Assembly: GCF_006228385.1 (NCBI RefSeq)
Contig: NZ_CP039852.1
Span: 186,001 to 250,000, forward strand
Direction of reading: 5' to 3'
DNA: 64,000 nt
Source of the DNA: Salinimonas iocasae
GTDB lineage: Bacteria; Pseudomonadota; Gammaproteobacteria; Enterobacterales; Alteromonadaceae
In this document: piece by piece, positions 1 through 8,961 of the stretch
How the letters are laid out: every line of letters begins with the position of its first letter
Position numbering within the stretch: position 1 is the stretch's first letter
Program-made: the position numbers and the translations under genes
Notes under the pieces: generated by a model
What the model was told of the DNA's origin: nothing
Databases searched by the model: none
What the model saw: only the letters and a program-made list of their open reading frames with translations

Positions 1-504
1 CATGCTTTAAATCAGCATCAGCTGGAACGCGTCGCGGTTATTGATTTTGATGTACACCACGGTAATGGCACGCAACATATATTCGAGGGAGAGTCGCGGG
101 TATTGATGTGCTCCTCATTTGAGCATCCGCTTTACCCGTTTACCGGCACCCAACCCAGTGCGGACAATATCGTCGCTGCGCCACTGGAAGCCGGGGCAAC
201 CGGCAAAGCTTTTCGCGAAGCCGCCAATACATGGTTTACGCGATTGCATGCGTTTAAGCCGGAGCTGATAGTTATCTCTGCCGGTTTTGATGCTCACGCT
301 GAAGATCCAATGGCGCATCTTCGATTCAACGAGGATGATTATAAGTGGGTCAGTCACCAGTTACGCCAACTCGCCGATACATATTGTCAGGGGCGTATCG
401 TAAGCAGCCTTGAAGGTGGTTACGACTTAAGTGCTCTGGGCAGAAGTGTGGTGGCGCACCTTAAGGGGCTGGGTGGTGATGCGATTGAGACAGGGTCGGC
501 CTGA
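1..504 (+). CDS. Histone deacetylase family protein (C-terminal part, 5' truncated)
   Basis: This is the C-terminal part of a zinc-dependent deacetylase of the histone deacetylase / acetoin utilisation (AcuC) superfamily; the start lies left of the window. The frame is open from base 1. It shows the class II signature DFDVHHGNGTQ, in which Asp and His after the strand belong to the zinc/charge-relay site, then ISAGFDAH, which supplies another metal-ligand Asp, and LEGGYD near the C-terminus, the conserved glycine pair around the active-site tunnel. In bacteria such enzymes remove acetyl groups from small amines or protein lysines; the substrate here cannot be told. The stop codon directly abuts the stop of the convergent gene on the other strand, so no terminator separates them. 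Confidence 0.93.
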   Translation, partial: HALNQHQLERVAVIDFDVHHGNGTQHIFEGESRVLMCSSFEHPLYPFTGTQPSADNIVAAPLEAGATGKAFREAANTWFTRLHAFKPELIVISAGFDAHAEDPMAHLRFNEDDYKWVSHQLRQLADTYCQGRIVSSLEGGYDLSALGRSVVAHLKGLGGDAIETGSA

Positions 505-1032
505 TCAAACTGCATCGCAAAAACAGCCAGTCGCCTCACTAATCACCAACGGGCCGGGTTGGGCCAAAGATGTTTGTGTCGTGCTAACAATCCGGCTTAC
601 CAGCGTATCGGCATTAAAGCAGCCTGCACCAAGCGCATAGGGCCCAAAGTATCGTACCTCGCCGGTGCTATCCAGCAGGATCAGCGCGGGCAGGCGGCTA
701 AGCCACTGTGCCACCCAGGGAAGCTGGGAGATATTCAGAGAAACACTTTTATAGCCAGGCAGCTTGTTCAGTATCGCCTGATGATGCCGTTGTGACAGCG
801 TATCGCAATAACAACCACCTTCTGGCCCGATATGTACCACAGAGCCAGGTAACACGGAGGCATCGCGCAGCACTTCGCTCAGCCGGGCTTCAAACTCAAC
901 ATCGGCAGCGGCATGATTCAGCGACAGCTGTGGATCAAAATCGGTAATATGACTTTGGGAATAAAACCATAGCCCGGTTGCGCAAGCCCCGAGCCACAAT
1001 ACCATCAGTCCCCACCAGAGGTGTCTTTTCAT
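505..1032 (-). CDS. DUF6436-like membrane-anchored, thioredoxin-like protein
   Basis: A 175-residue protein with one N-terminal hydrophobic segment (about residues 7-25), so probably anchored with its body in the periplasm. The body has a thioredoxin-like look: a GCYCD motif near residue 74, a LPALILLD segment resembling the cis-Pro strand, and further cysteines in GAGC and the C-terminal GCFCD. I link it to the DUF6436 family by memory of such proteins in Alteromonas; its function is not established. It is the second gene after the chemoreceptor: the receptor stop and this ATG overlap by one base (TAATG), which implies translational coupling. A periplasmic redox role is inference from the cysteines only. 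Confidence 0.8.
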   Translation of the reverse strand: MKRHLWWGLMVLWLGACATGLWFYSQSHITDFDPQLSLNHAAADVEFEARLSEVLRDASVLPGSVVHIGPEGGCYCDTLSQRHHQAILNKLPGYKSVSLNISQLPWVAQWLSRLPALILLDSTGEVRYFGPYALGAGCFNADTLVSRIVSTTQTSLAQPGPLVISEATGCFCDAV

Positions 1033-2510
1033 TACGCTTTGAATCCTACCAATGCTGTTTGCATAGAGGTATTCAGGGTATTGAGCGTTTCCACCTGATT
1101 AGTCAGCGCATCAGAGTACTCAGTACCTTCATCAATAATCTGCTGAATACGGGAGGTGCTCTGTGCTATTGCGCCTGTGGCCTCTTCCTGCTCTTTAGCT
1201 GAGGAAGACACTTCTTCCATAAAATCGGATGCCTGGGTGACCATAGCGACAATTTCATCCATATTCGCAGATGCTTGGTCACTGTTGCTCACCGCTTCAT
1301 CTACCAGGTTTATACAACTTTGCATTTGCGCTACCGAACGCTGCGTACTCAATGAGAGCTGTTCGGTTACACTACTGATTTCATCCGCGCTCTCCTTTGA
1401 GCGTATAGCCAGTGTTCTCACTTCATCTGCCACCACAGCAAAGCCTCTGCCATGCTCACCGGCGCGGGCAGATTCTATGGCTGCATTGAGGGCCAGCAGA
1501 TTAGTTTGCTCAGCAACCGCTGTGATAGCGCGCATGGTTTCTGAAATGGCAGCACAACGCTGATTCAACTCCTCGTTGGTTGCAGCTGCTTCATTGAGGG
1601 TTGATTTCAATGATGCGATTGTCTGGCTGGTGGAATCTACCGTTTCCTGCGAGGCGAGTAACTGATTTCTGGTGTTCTGGGTCAGGTCACGCACTTTTTG
1701 TATTTGCTGCGCTGACTGTGCCGACGATACAGCAATTTCTTCAGAGGATGAGGATATGGCGGCAATTTCTGCACTGGCAGTTTCAGAGAAGCGCAGCGTA
1801 TGGGTCGCCGAGGCATCAATGTGTTTACCAGCATCCTTTAATTGTCCGCTTAGTCCGGAAGATTGCTCTACCAGTGTGGCAATATGATGGATAAGCGTAT
1901 GCAGACGCTGACCGTTTTCGGTGCGGGTGTTGATACTGGCCGTCAGGTTAATTTCGCCATCCTTTTGCAGCATTTCTTCAATGGCCACGCGAATATCCAG
2001 TCCGGCTTCTCCCTCCTTTCTGGCTTTATTTGCCATGAACATCAACACCACACCCTCTGACAGCGCAAATGCTGCGTGCAATAACAACATTGAAAAGGTG
2101 ACATGGTCATTTTCAAAAACGTATACCGGTGCGCCACCACTTTGCAGCACAAAAAAACCGATGTGATGCACAGCAACCATAGCTGTTGCTACGGCAATCA
2201 CCCGCCAATCGCGAAAATAGGCTAAAAACGCCAGTAACACGAAAATTTCAAAGTGCATTTCTATCTGACCAAAAGCCTGATGAATATGCAGCGCGGTCAT
2301 CAGCTGGGTCGCCAGCGCCTGTGTTATTTGTGTTACTAACCTGCCGGGCTGTATAAAAGAAAGGATTAGTGGCAAAGCTATTATGGGTACGCCCAGTAAA
2401 AACGCGATTGCAAGCTGTCCTGTGATAAAACCAATCACAACAGCCATGAGCAATTGCACAATTAAAATACCCCGGAAAATCCGGTTACCTTCATAATGCC
2501 ATGGATACAT
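1032..2510 (-). CDS. Methyl-accepting chemotaxis protein with multi-pass membrane domain
   Basis: A 492-residue chemoreceptor. The N-terminal 165 residues hold about five hydrophobic helices with almost no periplasmic loop, so there is no classical ligand-binding domain. The rest is a long coiled-coil signalling domain; the hairpin tip that contacts CheA/CheW is at about residues 331-372 ([18 protein letters not shown], then [10 protein letters not shown]). There is no obvious HAMP domain. The sensor part may read membrane state or a hydrophobic signal (inference). A strong AAGGAG ribosome site lies upstream of ATG 2510, but it sits in a possible hairpin (separate entry). It is followed with a one-base overlap by the DUF6436-like gene. 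Confidence 0.93.
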   Translation of the reverse strand: MYPWHYEGNRIFRGILIVQLLMAVVIGFITGQLAIAFLLGVPIIALPLILSFIQPGRLVTQITQALATQLMTALHIHQAFGQIEMHFEIFVLLAFLAYFRDWRVIAVATAMVAVHHIGFFVLQSGGAPVYVFENDHVTFSMLLLHAAFALSEGVVLMFMANKARKEGEAGLDIRVAIEEMLQKDGEINLTASINTRTENGQRLHTLIHHIATLVEQSSGLSGQLKDAGKHIDASATHTLRFSETASAEIAAISSSSEEIAVSSAQSAQQIQKVRDLTQNTRNQLLASQETVDSTSQTIASLKSTLNEAAATNEELNQRCAAISETMRAITAVAEQTNLLALNAAIESARAGEHGRGFAVVADEVRTLAIRSKESADEISSVTEQLSLSTQRSVAQMQSCINLVDEAVSNSDQASANMDEIVAMVTQASDFMEEVSSSAKEQEEATGAIAQSTSRIQQIIDEGTEYSDALTNQVETLNTLNTSMQTALVGFKA

Positions 2511-2514
2511 GGTG

Positions 2515-2543
2515 TACTCCTTACTGCCTGATGGTCAGGAGTA
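2515..2543 (-). promoter_or_regulatory. Hairpin covering the ribosome site of the chemoreceptor gene
   Basis: On the mRNA strand TACTCCT (2543-2537) can pair perfectly with AGGAGTA (2521-2515), which contains most of the Shine-Dalgarno AAGGAG five bases before the chemoreceptor ATG. An alternative hairpin CCTGA-cca-TCAGG uses part of the same left arm and would leave the ribosome site free. The two pairings exclude each other, so a small translational switch is possible, but this is only inferred from complementarity. Confidence 0.4.
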
Positions 2544-2580
2544 TAGAAGTCACTCTATGAAATTGCCTGTAAACTTTAGA

Positions 2581-3453
2581 CTAAGAGGGTGGAGAGTCGG
2601 CGGAAACCAGTGAAAGCTTGCCATCTACGTGTACATCGCGCTGGGGATAAGCGACAACAACACCGGCCTCGTTGAAAGCATCGTTAATGGCGAAGCGTAA
2701 GTTGCTTCTGATCATTCTTAAATCGCGCTCTACTGTCGCGTTAACCCAGAAGAATACTTCAAAGACCAGCGCGTTGTCGCCAAAGTCATCGAAAATAACC
2801 ACAGGCTGAGGCTCGGTTAGTACTGCCTCTTCGTTTTTTACTGCGGCTGTAATTAAGTCAGCTACCTTCCGGCAATCAGAGCCATACGCAACACCGACCC
2901 TGACAGAAGTGCGGGTAAGATAGTCTATCAGTGTCCAGTTGATCACGGTGTTTTCCAAAAGCTTACTGTTGGGAATCAACATGTGTACGCCGTCCACCCG
3001 TCGAATGCGGGTGGAGCGCGTGTTAATGGACTCAACGCGTCCCCGGGCATCGGCTACCTCTAAAAAGTCGCCGATACGAATGGGGCGTTCCCACATAAGA
3101 ATCCAGCCACTGATAAAGTTATTGATAATGTTCTGTGCGCCAAACCCAAATCCGATAGCAACCGCACCGGAAAGAAAAGCAAATGCGGTAAGCGGGACGT
3201 TGAGAAAATCCAGCGTAGTGATAAGCAGCACTGCCAGCGCAATAATGTAGAAAATTCGCTTAAATAAATGGACCGTGTCAGCACTGGCGCCGGTTTTGCG
3301 CAGGCGAAAGGTTGCCAGATGTGCAAATTTGTTAGTAAGCCACCACCCGCCGACAAGCACTGCAGGCACTAGCAGAACTTCACCTAACGTCACAGGGTGA
3401 CTGTAAAGCGTGAAAAGTGTCGTACCAAGGCTTTGTTTTATTGTATCCCACAT
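2581..3453 (-). CDS. Small-conductance mechanosensitive channel (MscS family)
   Basis: A 290-residue MscS-type channel that opens under membrane tension to release solutes on osmotic downshock. Three membrane helices fill about the first 120 residues. The pore-lining third helix carries the family glycine/alanine pattern (GAVAIGFGFGAQN) followed by the MscS beta-domain start (WERPIRIGDFLEV). A cytoplasmic alpha/beta domain completes it, so the length is that of the compact MscS type. The ATG at 3453 has no strong ribosome site. It lies 70 bases upstream of the chemoreceptor on the same strand. Confidence 0.94.
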   Translation of the reverse strand: MWDTIKQSLGTTLFTLYSHPVTLGEVLLVPAVLVGGWWLTNKFAHLATFRLRKTGASADTVHLFKRIFYIIALAVLLITTLDFLNVPLTAFAFLSGAVAIGFGFGAQNIINNFISGWILMWERPIRIGDFLEVADARGRVESINTRSTRIRRVDGVHMLIPNSKLLENTVINWTLIDYLTRTSVRVGVAYGSDCRKVADLITAAVKNEEAVLTEPQPVVIFDDFGDNALVFEVFFWVNATVERDLRMIRSNLRFAINDAFNEAGVVVAYPQRDVHVDGKLSLVSADSPPS

Positions 3454-3580
3454 ATCAAATGGCGTTCGACTCCATGTAAACCCGTTTAAACATTTAATGG
3501 TCGCAAAAGCATAGGGGGATGCTGTGAAATGAAGCGACTATGGTAAAGTGCTTTTAACTTTGTATGCGATTGAGAGTCAA

Positions 3581-4102
3581 ATGGGTCAACGTTTCATAAA
3601 GCGGGTGTGGGTAGCTATCGCCTTGTCTGTCGTATTCATGGCGCAGGCACAGGCATTTTCAGTGAAATTATCGCAAAGCGATCTAAACCAGATGGTAAAA
3701 GCCGCTTTCCCCCAAACGCAGCAATATCAGGGTATTGACGCAGTTTTTACCGATCCCTCTATTGAGTTGGGTGTGGCAAACCAGCTAAAAATTCAGGTAA
3801 CAATGACAGCAAACCGTGCAGACCAGCGGGTAAAAGCCCGGGCGGCATTTGATGGCACGCTGGATTACTCGGGGGCAAACCGAACCCTGGAAATTATCCA
3901 GCCCCGAATGACCGACTTTGAGGTGCTGGAACATAATCTGACGCAGGATGCCCATTTACTTGATGAAGTGAAGCAACTAAAGAACAAGCCTGCGCCGATG
4001 ATCTTATTACTGGATTTAAAACAGATTAAGTTGCCTTTATTGGGTAATCAGGTACCACGCTCAGTGGCAATTCGCGATCACAGACTGGTTATCGAGTTCT
4101 GA
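3581..4102 (+). CDS. DUF1439 (YceB-like) exported protein
   Basis: A 173-residue secreted protein of the DUF1439/YceB family, whose members are predicted lipid-binding-like periplasmic proteins of unknown function. I chose ATG 3581 rather than the upstream GTG 3548 because GAGAG lies just before it and the product then begins with a normal signal peptide ending AQAQA (about residue 25). E. coli YceB is a lipoprotein, but here there is no lipobox cysteine, so the protein is probably soluble. The body is a series of amphipathic beta strands ending RDHRLVIEF. The next gene starts one base after the stop, so the two are co-translated. Confidence 0.85.
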   Translation: MGQRFIKRVWVAIALSVVFMAQAQAFSVKLSQSDLNQMVKAAFPQTQQYQGIDAVFTDPSIELGVANQLKIQVTMTANRADQRVKARAAFDGTLDYSGANRTLEIIQPRMTDFEVLEHNLTQDAHLLDEVKQLKNKPAPMILLLDLKQIKLPLLGNQVPRSVAIRDHRLVIEF

Positions 4103-4103
4103 T

Positions 4104-4964
4104 ATGTCCCGTATTGCTTTTCTGTCCACTGATAATCTGGAAGACTTCTTCGTTTATGATGAGTTGCTGGTGCCGGTGTTTGAGCAGTCCGGTCATCAGG
4201 TCGAAACTGTCTCCTGGCACAGCAGCGACACTGACTGGTCGGTGTATTCAATGGTGATCGTGCGCAGCACCTGGGACTATCAGACCCAGCCTGAAGCATT
4301 CTTACGATGCCTTAAGAATATCGATAAGCAAACGCGTTTGCAGAATCCGCTGGAATTAATGCGCTGGAATCTGGATAAATCTTATCTTAAATCGCTAGCT
4401 GAGGCGGGTATCGCCACGCTTCCTACCAGATGGGTAGAGCACTACGATGAACCTCTTCTTATTGAGCAGTTCAGTGCATTTCACACCGATAAAATGGTCA
4501 TCAAACCCACAGTCAGCGCGAATGCAGATGATACTTTTGTTATTACGCCTGACTCGGTTAAAGCACAGTCAGCGCTTCTCTCGTCATGTTTTAACCATCG
4601 CGCGCACATGATTCAGCCCTTCGCTGATGAGATTGTAAATCATGGTGAGTATTCACTTTTTTATTTTGGCGGCGAACTGAGTCACTGCATATTGAAAACC
4701 CCGAAAGGTGGCGACTTCAGAGTGCAGGAAGAACATGGTGGCTCGCTGGAGCTTGTGAATGCAGATGCGGCGCAACAGCACATCAGTGAGGCTGTACTGG
4801 CCGCACTGCCTCAGCCGGCGTTATATGCGCGTATCGATATTGTGCAGTTCAATAATCAGTGGTGTGTGATTGAGGTTGAGCTGATCGAGCCTTCACTGTA
4901 TTTCAATTTAGACGACCAGTCACCCCGACGCTTTGTCGAGGCGGTGACAGAGCTGCTCAATTAG
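4104..4964 (+). CDS. ATP-grasp domain protein (RimK/glutathione synthetase-like)
   Basis: A 286-residue protein of the ATP-grasp ligase superfamily, which joins a carboxylate to an amine or thiol through an acyl-phosphate. Family marks seen: VRSTWDY near residue 53, the NPLELMRWNLDK segment, the ATP-binding lysine strand MVIKPTVSANADDT, a Gly-rich loop region, and the metal-binding acidic strand CVIEVELIEPSLYF near the C-terminus. Such proteins resemble the cycloserine-pathway DcsG and COG0189 ligases. Substrates are unknown. It follows the DUF1439 gene by one base and ends convergently with ribA, nine bases away. Confidence 0.85.
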   Translation: MSRIAFLSTDNLEDFFVYDELLVPVFEQSGHQVETVSWHSSDTDWSVYSMVIVRSTWDYQTQPEAFLRCLKNIDKQTRLQNPLELMRWNLDKSYLKSLAEAGIATLPTRWVEHYDEPLLIEQFSAFHTDKMVIKPTVSANADDTFVITPDSVKAQSALLSSCFNHRAHMIQPFADEIVNHGEYSLFYFGGELSHCILKTPKGGDFRVQEEHGGSLELVNADAAQQHISEAVLAALPQPALYARIDIVQFNNQWCVIEVELIEPSLYFNLDDQSPRRFVEAVTELLN

Positions 4965-4972
4965 CTACGCTG

Positions 4973-5587
4973 TTATTTAAACAGGTGAGGGTCGAACACG
5001 TGCCCTAATTTTTCTGTTTTGGTTTTCAGATAATGCTTATTGTCGGCGGTGATGCCATGGTCAATGGGCTTTCTGGCAACCACATTTACCCCAAGCGACT
5101 CCAGTGCCGCCAGCTTTTTAGGGTTGTTGGTCATGAGCTCAACCTGCGTAACATCCAGTGTATCCAGCATAAGCTTACAAATATCGTAGCTGCGCAGATC
5201 GGCATCAAAGCCAAGATGTTCGTTTGCCTCTACCGTATCCATGCCACTGTCCTGCAGGTTATAGGCCCGTATCTTGTTGAGTAAACCGATACCACGCCCT
5301 TCTTGCCGCAGATACAGCAATACACCCTGACCGCGTTCAACGATATTTTGTAACGCTTTCTCAAGCTGAAAGCCACAATCACAGCGGGTAGAGAATAACG
5401 CGTCTCCGGTCAGACACTCTGAATGAATGCGGATGGGAACCGTATCGCCTTTTTCCCATTTCCCATACGACAGTGCAACGTGCTCCTGACCACTGGCTTC
5501 AACAAATCCGTGTATACGAAACTCACCATGGCGGGTGGGTAAACGAGCGGAACTAACATATTCATATTTGGGTTGTTTGCTGGTCAT
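4973..5587 (-). CDS. ribA: GTP cyclohydrolase II
   Basis: RibA, 204 residues, opens the imidazole ring of GTP to give the first riboflavin precursor, formate and pyrophosphate. The zinc-binding cysteines are in SECLTGDALFSTRCDCG (spaced as Cys-x10-Cys-x-Cys), followed by the GTP-binding LRQEGRGIGL and the conserved YNLQD. It is a stand-alone RibA without a fused RibB domain; length matches E. coli. The ATG at 5587 has only a weak AGAAG ribosome site. The 84-base gap upstream contains an A+T-rich near palindrome (GTTATAATATAAC) that could be its promoter. Confidence 0.97.
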   Translation of the reverse strand: MTSKQPKYEYVSSARLPTRHGEFRIHGFVEASGQEHVALSYGKWEKGDTVPIRIHSECLTGDALFSTRCDCGFQLEKALQNIVERGQGVLLYLRQEGRGIGLLNKIRAYNLQDSGMDTVEANEHLGFDADLRSYDICKLMLDTLDVTQVELMTNNPKKLAALESLGVNVVARKPIDHGITADNKHYLKTKTEKLGHVFDPHLFK

Positions 5588-5671
5588 AGCACTTCTAAAC
5601 CGAATTACGTGGGAGTCCAGAAAGTGGGGACTGCCCGAAAAAAACCAAGTTATTGTTATAATATAACAGTT

Positions 5672-8566
5672 TTACTGATTCCCGCCCAGTGATTTGAAGT
5701 CACGCAGTGGCGCTGGTGGCGCTATTGCATTTCCCTGGGCGAAATCAATACCCATTTTACCCAATTGCGTCATGGTGGCTTTGTCTTCCACACATTCGGC
5801 AATGGTCTGAATACGACGAGCCTGGGCAATATCACGAATTGACGTAACAATAGCCATATCTACCGGATCGTTGAGCAAATCCTGCGTGAAAGTCCGGTCG
5901 ATCTTCACACCATGGATAGGCAGAGATTTAAAGTAGCCGTAGGATGAAAAGCCGCTCCCGAAATCATCAATCGCGAACAGGCAGCCGTGCTCGCTGAACG
6001 TGTCGATGAATGAAACCGCATCGTCTTTTCTGACGGTGGCAGTGTTTTCGCTTATTTCAAAACAAATTTTATGATGGGGGATCTGCTGCTGCTGAAAAGC
6101 ATTCAGCATAAACCGGCGCAAATCCTTATCGGCCACAGAAAACCCGTTTATATTGATATTACAACATTGTAGCTGTTCCAGACGATCCGGGTTATCGCTA
6201 AGCCACTTAAAAGTGTGTTCGGCGACCCACCGGTCAATGCGGGAGGTCAGATTGTAGCGCTCAGCAGTAGGTAAAAAGTCTGCCGGGCCGGCGAGTTTGC
6301 CGTTATCCAGTGGCAGGCGTAACAGTATTTCGTAAAAATCGCCCTGTAACGAAGCGCTCAACGGCATATAGTGCTGATAGTAAAGTTCGAACTTATCTTC
6401 ATCCAGTGCCTGATGGATGATCGCCACCCAGTTGCGTTCCTGCTCATAGGCCTGCAGTCTGGCATCATCGTCTTTGTAACAATACACCTGGTTGCGGCCC
6501 TGTTGCTTGGCCAGATAACAAGCTGCATCTGCCATATTCAAGGCACTCTCGGCATCTGCATTATGTGTAGTGGCGTTAAGTAAGCCTATACTTACGCCAA
6601 CGGTAAATATGCGTTGTTCCCAAAAGAAACGATAACCTTGCACAGCATCCAGTAATTTTACAGCGATCAGGTACGCCGACTCCTCGGTCTGGGTAGTTAG
6701 CAGTACGCCGAACTCATCGCCACCCAGACGGCCGACCATTCCTCTGTCACCGACTTTATTGGTCAGTATGTTGGCCAGCTCTTTTATCAGTCTGTCACCG
6801 GCCTTATGGCCGCAACTGTCATTAACCGCTTTAAAGCGGTCTAAATCCAGATACAGGATCATCACCGGGTTGTGAGCTGGGGTCTGTTGCAACGCTGAAT
6901 GTAAGGAGCGTTCAAACTCACGACGATTGAACACGCCGGTCAGCGGATCGTGGCTTGCCATGTATGTCAGACTGATATCCGATAACTTGCGTTTGGTGAT
7001 ATCGAAAATCGAACCGGACATAAATGTTTCGCCATTTTCCTGATGAAGCTGGCAGGAAATAGAAAACCAGAACTCACTACCATCCGATTTAACGCCTTTC
7101 ATCTCGCGACCCATAACGACCTTTTGTTCCAGCAACTCGCCTACCAGCAAGTCACGGTCATTATCATCAGCATAAAATGCCCGGGTATTGGGTACATCTT
7201 TGAGCATGGTTGCCTCATCGGGATAGCCGAAAAGCGTACACATGGCCGGATTGATGGTTCTAAGGTCTCCATCGAGGGTCGAGGTATAGAGTCCTTCCGC
7301 AGAGTTTCTGAATAAATCGTAAAATACATTCAGGCTGTCAATGGTGCGCTCGTGCGTGTGTAATTGCTGTCGACTGACATCGCGCTCTGCCAGCAATACA
7401 CAAAGTGCGAAGGTACACATTGCTATTAGCAGTGAGCCGGCTGCATTAAGCTCTGAACTAATCAACATTACCAGACGCGGATTGTAACTGCCAAGAAACA
7501 GCGCATAGCTGAGGCTAAGCATTAGCCAGCCCAGTGCCAGTAGCCGGTTAAGGGAGCGATTACGGCGATCGCGAAACACTGTGCAAAGTAAAGTCTGAAT
7601 AAGTGCGAACGCCGGCAACAACTGCAGGGCAACACTGGCGTCAGGTAGTTTTACGGGTATAAACAGCAGTATCAGAGGGCTGAGACTGATTATCAGATTG
7701 GGAATACGAAGCCATACGGGTATCCGCGGAAACAAGGCATGGGTAAATTTAGCCAGGCAAAACAGCAGTACGGTCATGATTAGCGCCAGCACCTGCGTAC
7801 CGTAGTTAATGAACTGAAAAGTCCGACCAACCGGCTCCAGCAAGCTACTTACCAATACCAGAATGAGCAGACTGATCGAGGCCAGCCAGAAGCGCGCTGA
7901 CGTCTTTTGATAGACATAACTTAAAAAGAAATAAGTGACGAGAAGCAAAAGCGCACCACAGGTAATTCCCAATAGCAGAATTCTGGACTGCGTCTGATTA
8001 TCGTAGCTGTCTCTGGAATGGATAACTAACGGAAAGTACTCAGGTTTCTCGCCACTAATCCCAATCAGAATATTGACTGATGTCGATGCGCCCAGTGTGA
8101 CTGGCAGAGTCATGCCGGTAGTCAGCTGGCTGGGGATGTCGTAATCTCCATGTTCATAGCTGATTACGTCGAGCATTCTTTCTCTTTCATCCAACAGATA
8201 AATAATACTGGTACGCGGTATAACCAACGGGTTATTCAGATAAACATACTGAGTTACTGCACTGTTGTTCTGAAGGGAAAGACTATACCAGTGGCGCAGC
8301 GGCTGCTCGGTTGCCATCGGATGGGGTGAGTAACCTGATAGTACCTGCCGGTAACTGGTGCGCACTGACGTCGAAACCGGTTCGGGCAATACCGTAGCAG
8401 AGTTAAAAGAATCGGTAACAATGACGTTGGCGTGAAAAGGTGGAGCATCGGCTGCAGAGGCCTGAGACACTATTATCCATAGCGAGGCCAGTAAAAGCAT
8501 GGCCATGCGCCTGCACACTCCTGTGTAGCTCTGATACAGCCGTTTATTCCAGAAACTCATTCGCAC
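5672..8566 (-). CDS. Membrane GGDEF/EAL protein with 7TMR-DISM sensor and PAS domain
   Basis: A 964-residue cyclic-di-GMP turnover protein. Order: signal peptide (to about 39), periplasmic 7TMR-DISM extracellular domain (40-180), seven-helix membrane region (190-390), PAS domain (about 420-525), GGDEF domain (530-690) and EAL domain (700-960). The GGDEF active motif is intact (LGGDEFG, about 614). The EAL domain has EILLRL instead of EALLR, but keeps the catalytic Asn, the DDFGSG pair, the VKIDR lysine, an AECVED glutamate and a terminal QG, so it may be active. No RxxD inhibitory site is seen before GGDEF. The start may be GTG 8566, seven bases after AAGGA, or ATG 8560. Confidence 0.94.
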   Translation of the reverse strand: MRMSFWNKRLYQSYTGVCRRMAMLLLASLWIIVSQASAADAPPFHANVIVTDSFNSATVLPEPVSTSVRTSYRQVLSGYSPHPMATEQPLRHWYSLSLQNNSAVTQYVYLNNPLVIPRTSIIYLLDERERMLDVISYEHGDYDIPSQLTTGMTLPVTLGASTSVNILIGISGEKPEYFPLVIHSRDSYDNQTQSRILLLGITCGALLLLVTYFFLSYVYQKTSARFWLASISLLILVLVSSLLEPVGRTFQFINYGTQVLALIMTVLLFCLAKFTHALFPRIPVWLRIPNLIISLSPLILLFIPVKLPDASVALQLLPAFALIQTLLCTVFRDRRNRSLNRLLALGWLMLSLSYALFLGSYNPRLVMLISSELNAAGSLLIAMCTFALCVLLAERDVSRQQLHTHERTIDSLNVFYDLFRNSAEGLYTSTLDGDLRTINPAMCTLFGYPDEATMLKDVPNTRAFYADDNDRDLLVGELLEQKVVMGREMKGVKSDGSEFWFSISCQLHQENGETFMSGSIFDITKRKLSDISLTYMASHDPLTGVFNRREFERSLHSALQQTPAHNPVMILYLDLDRFKAVNDSCGHKAGDRLIKELANILTNKVGDRGMVGRLGGDEFGVLLTTQTEESAYLIAVKLLDAVQGYRFFWEQRIFTVGVSIGLLNATTHNADAESALNMADAACYLAKQQGRNQVYCYKDDDARLQAYEQERNWVAIIHQALDEDKFELYYQHYMPLSASLQGDFYEILLRLPLDNGKLAGPADFLPTAERYNLTSRIDRWVAEHTFKWLSDNPDRLEQLQCCNININGFSVADKDLRRFMLNAFQQQQIPHHKICFEISENTATVRKDDAVSFIDTFSEHGCLFAIDDFGSGFSSYGYFKSLPIHGVKIDRTFTQDLLNDPVDMAIVTSIRDIAQARRIQTIAECVEDKATMTQLGKMGIDFAQGNAIAPPAPLRDFKSLGGNQ

Positions 8567-8631
8567 TGCTTTTCCTTTTCATAAGCGCCTCCGTGCGGTG
8601 CTGTTATCACTATAGTTTTTATCGTGTGATA

Positions 8632-8961
8632 TCAGTTATTGTGCGGCGCTTCTTCCGTCAGCGCCTGCCAGAGTGATTCTATTGTAGTCGTGCCCGTAGG
8701 CTCCAGCCAGATAGCTTCGCACAACCACTCAACACATAAGATACATCTTAACTCGTTGTTATTTCCAGAAGTATTCAGTGCTACCTGGTAGCGGTCGGCT
8801 CCCCAGTCTGCATCACCCGGGATAAGCGCGAAGTGTTTGGTCAGCGCTTGCGTCAGCTGCTGCGCCTTTAATGGCGTTTCAGGCAAGGCTAAAGATAGTA
8901 CGATAACCTCGTCATGGCGAATAAGTGCTTGCTGAATCGCCGTACGGGTTAACTGCTGCAT
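8632..8961 (-). CDS. Small conserved protein overlapping selO (possibly DUF3630)
   Basis: A 109-residue soluble protein without a signal peptide or membrane helix. I do not firmly recognise it; the pattern with ADRYQVAL and a CVEWLCEAIWLE segment recalls DUF3630 proteins, whose function is unknown. Its ATG at 8961 lies inside the end of selO (13-base overlap), which implies co-translation with that gene. It has three cysteines (two in a CILC motif, one in EWLC). A link to SelO function is inference from the overlap alone. Confidence 0.7.
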   Translation of the reverse strand: MQQLTRTAIQQALIRHDEVIVLSLALPETPLKAQQLTQALTKHFALIPGDADWGADRYQVALNTSGNNNELRCILCVEWLCEAIWLEPTGTTTIESLWQALTEEAPHNN

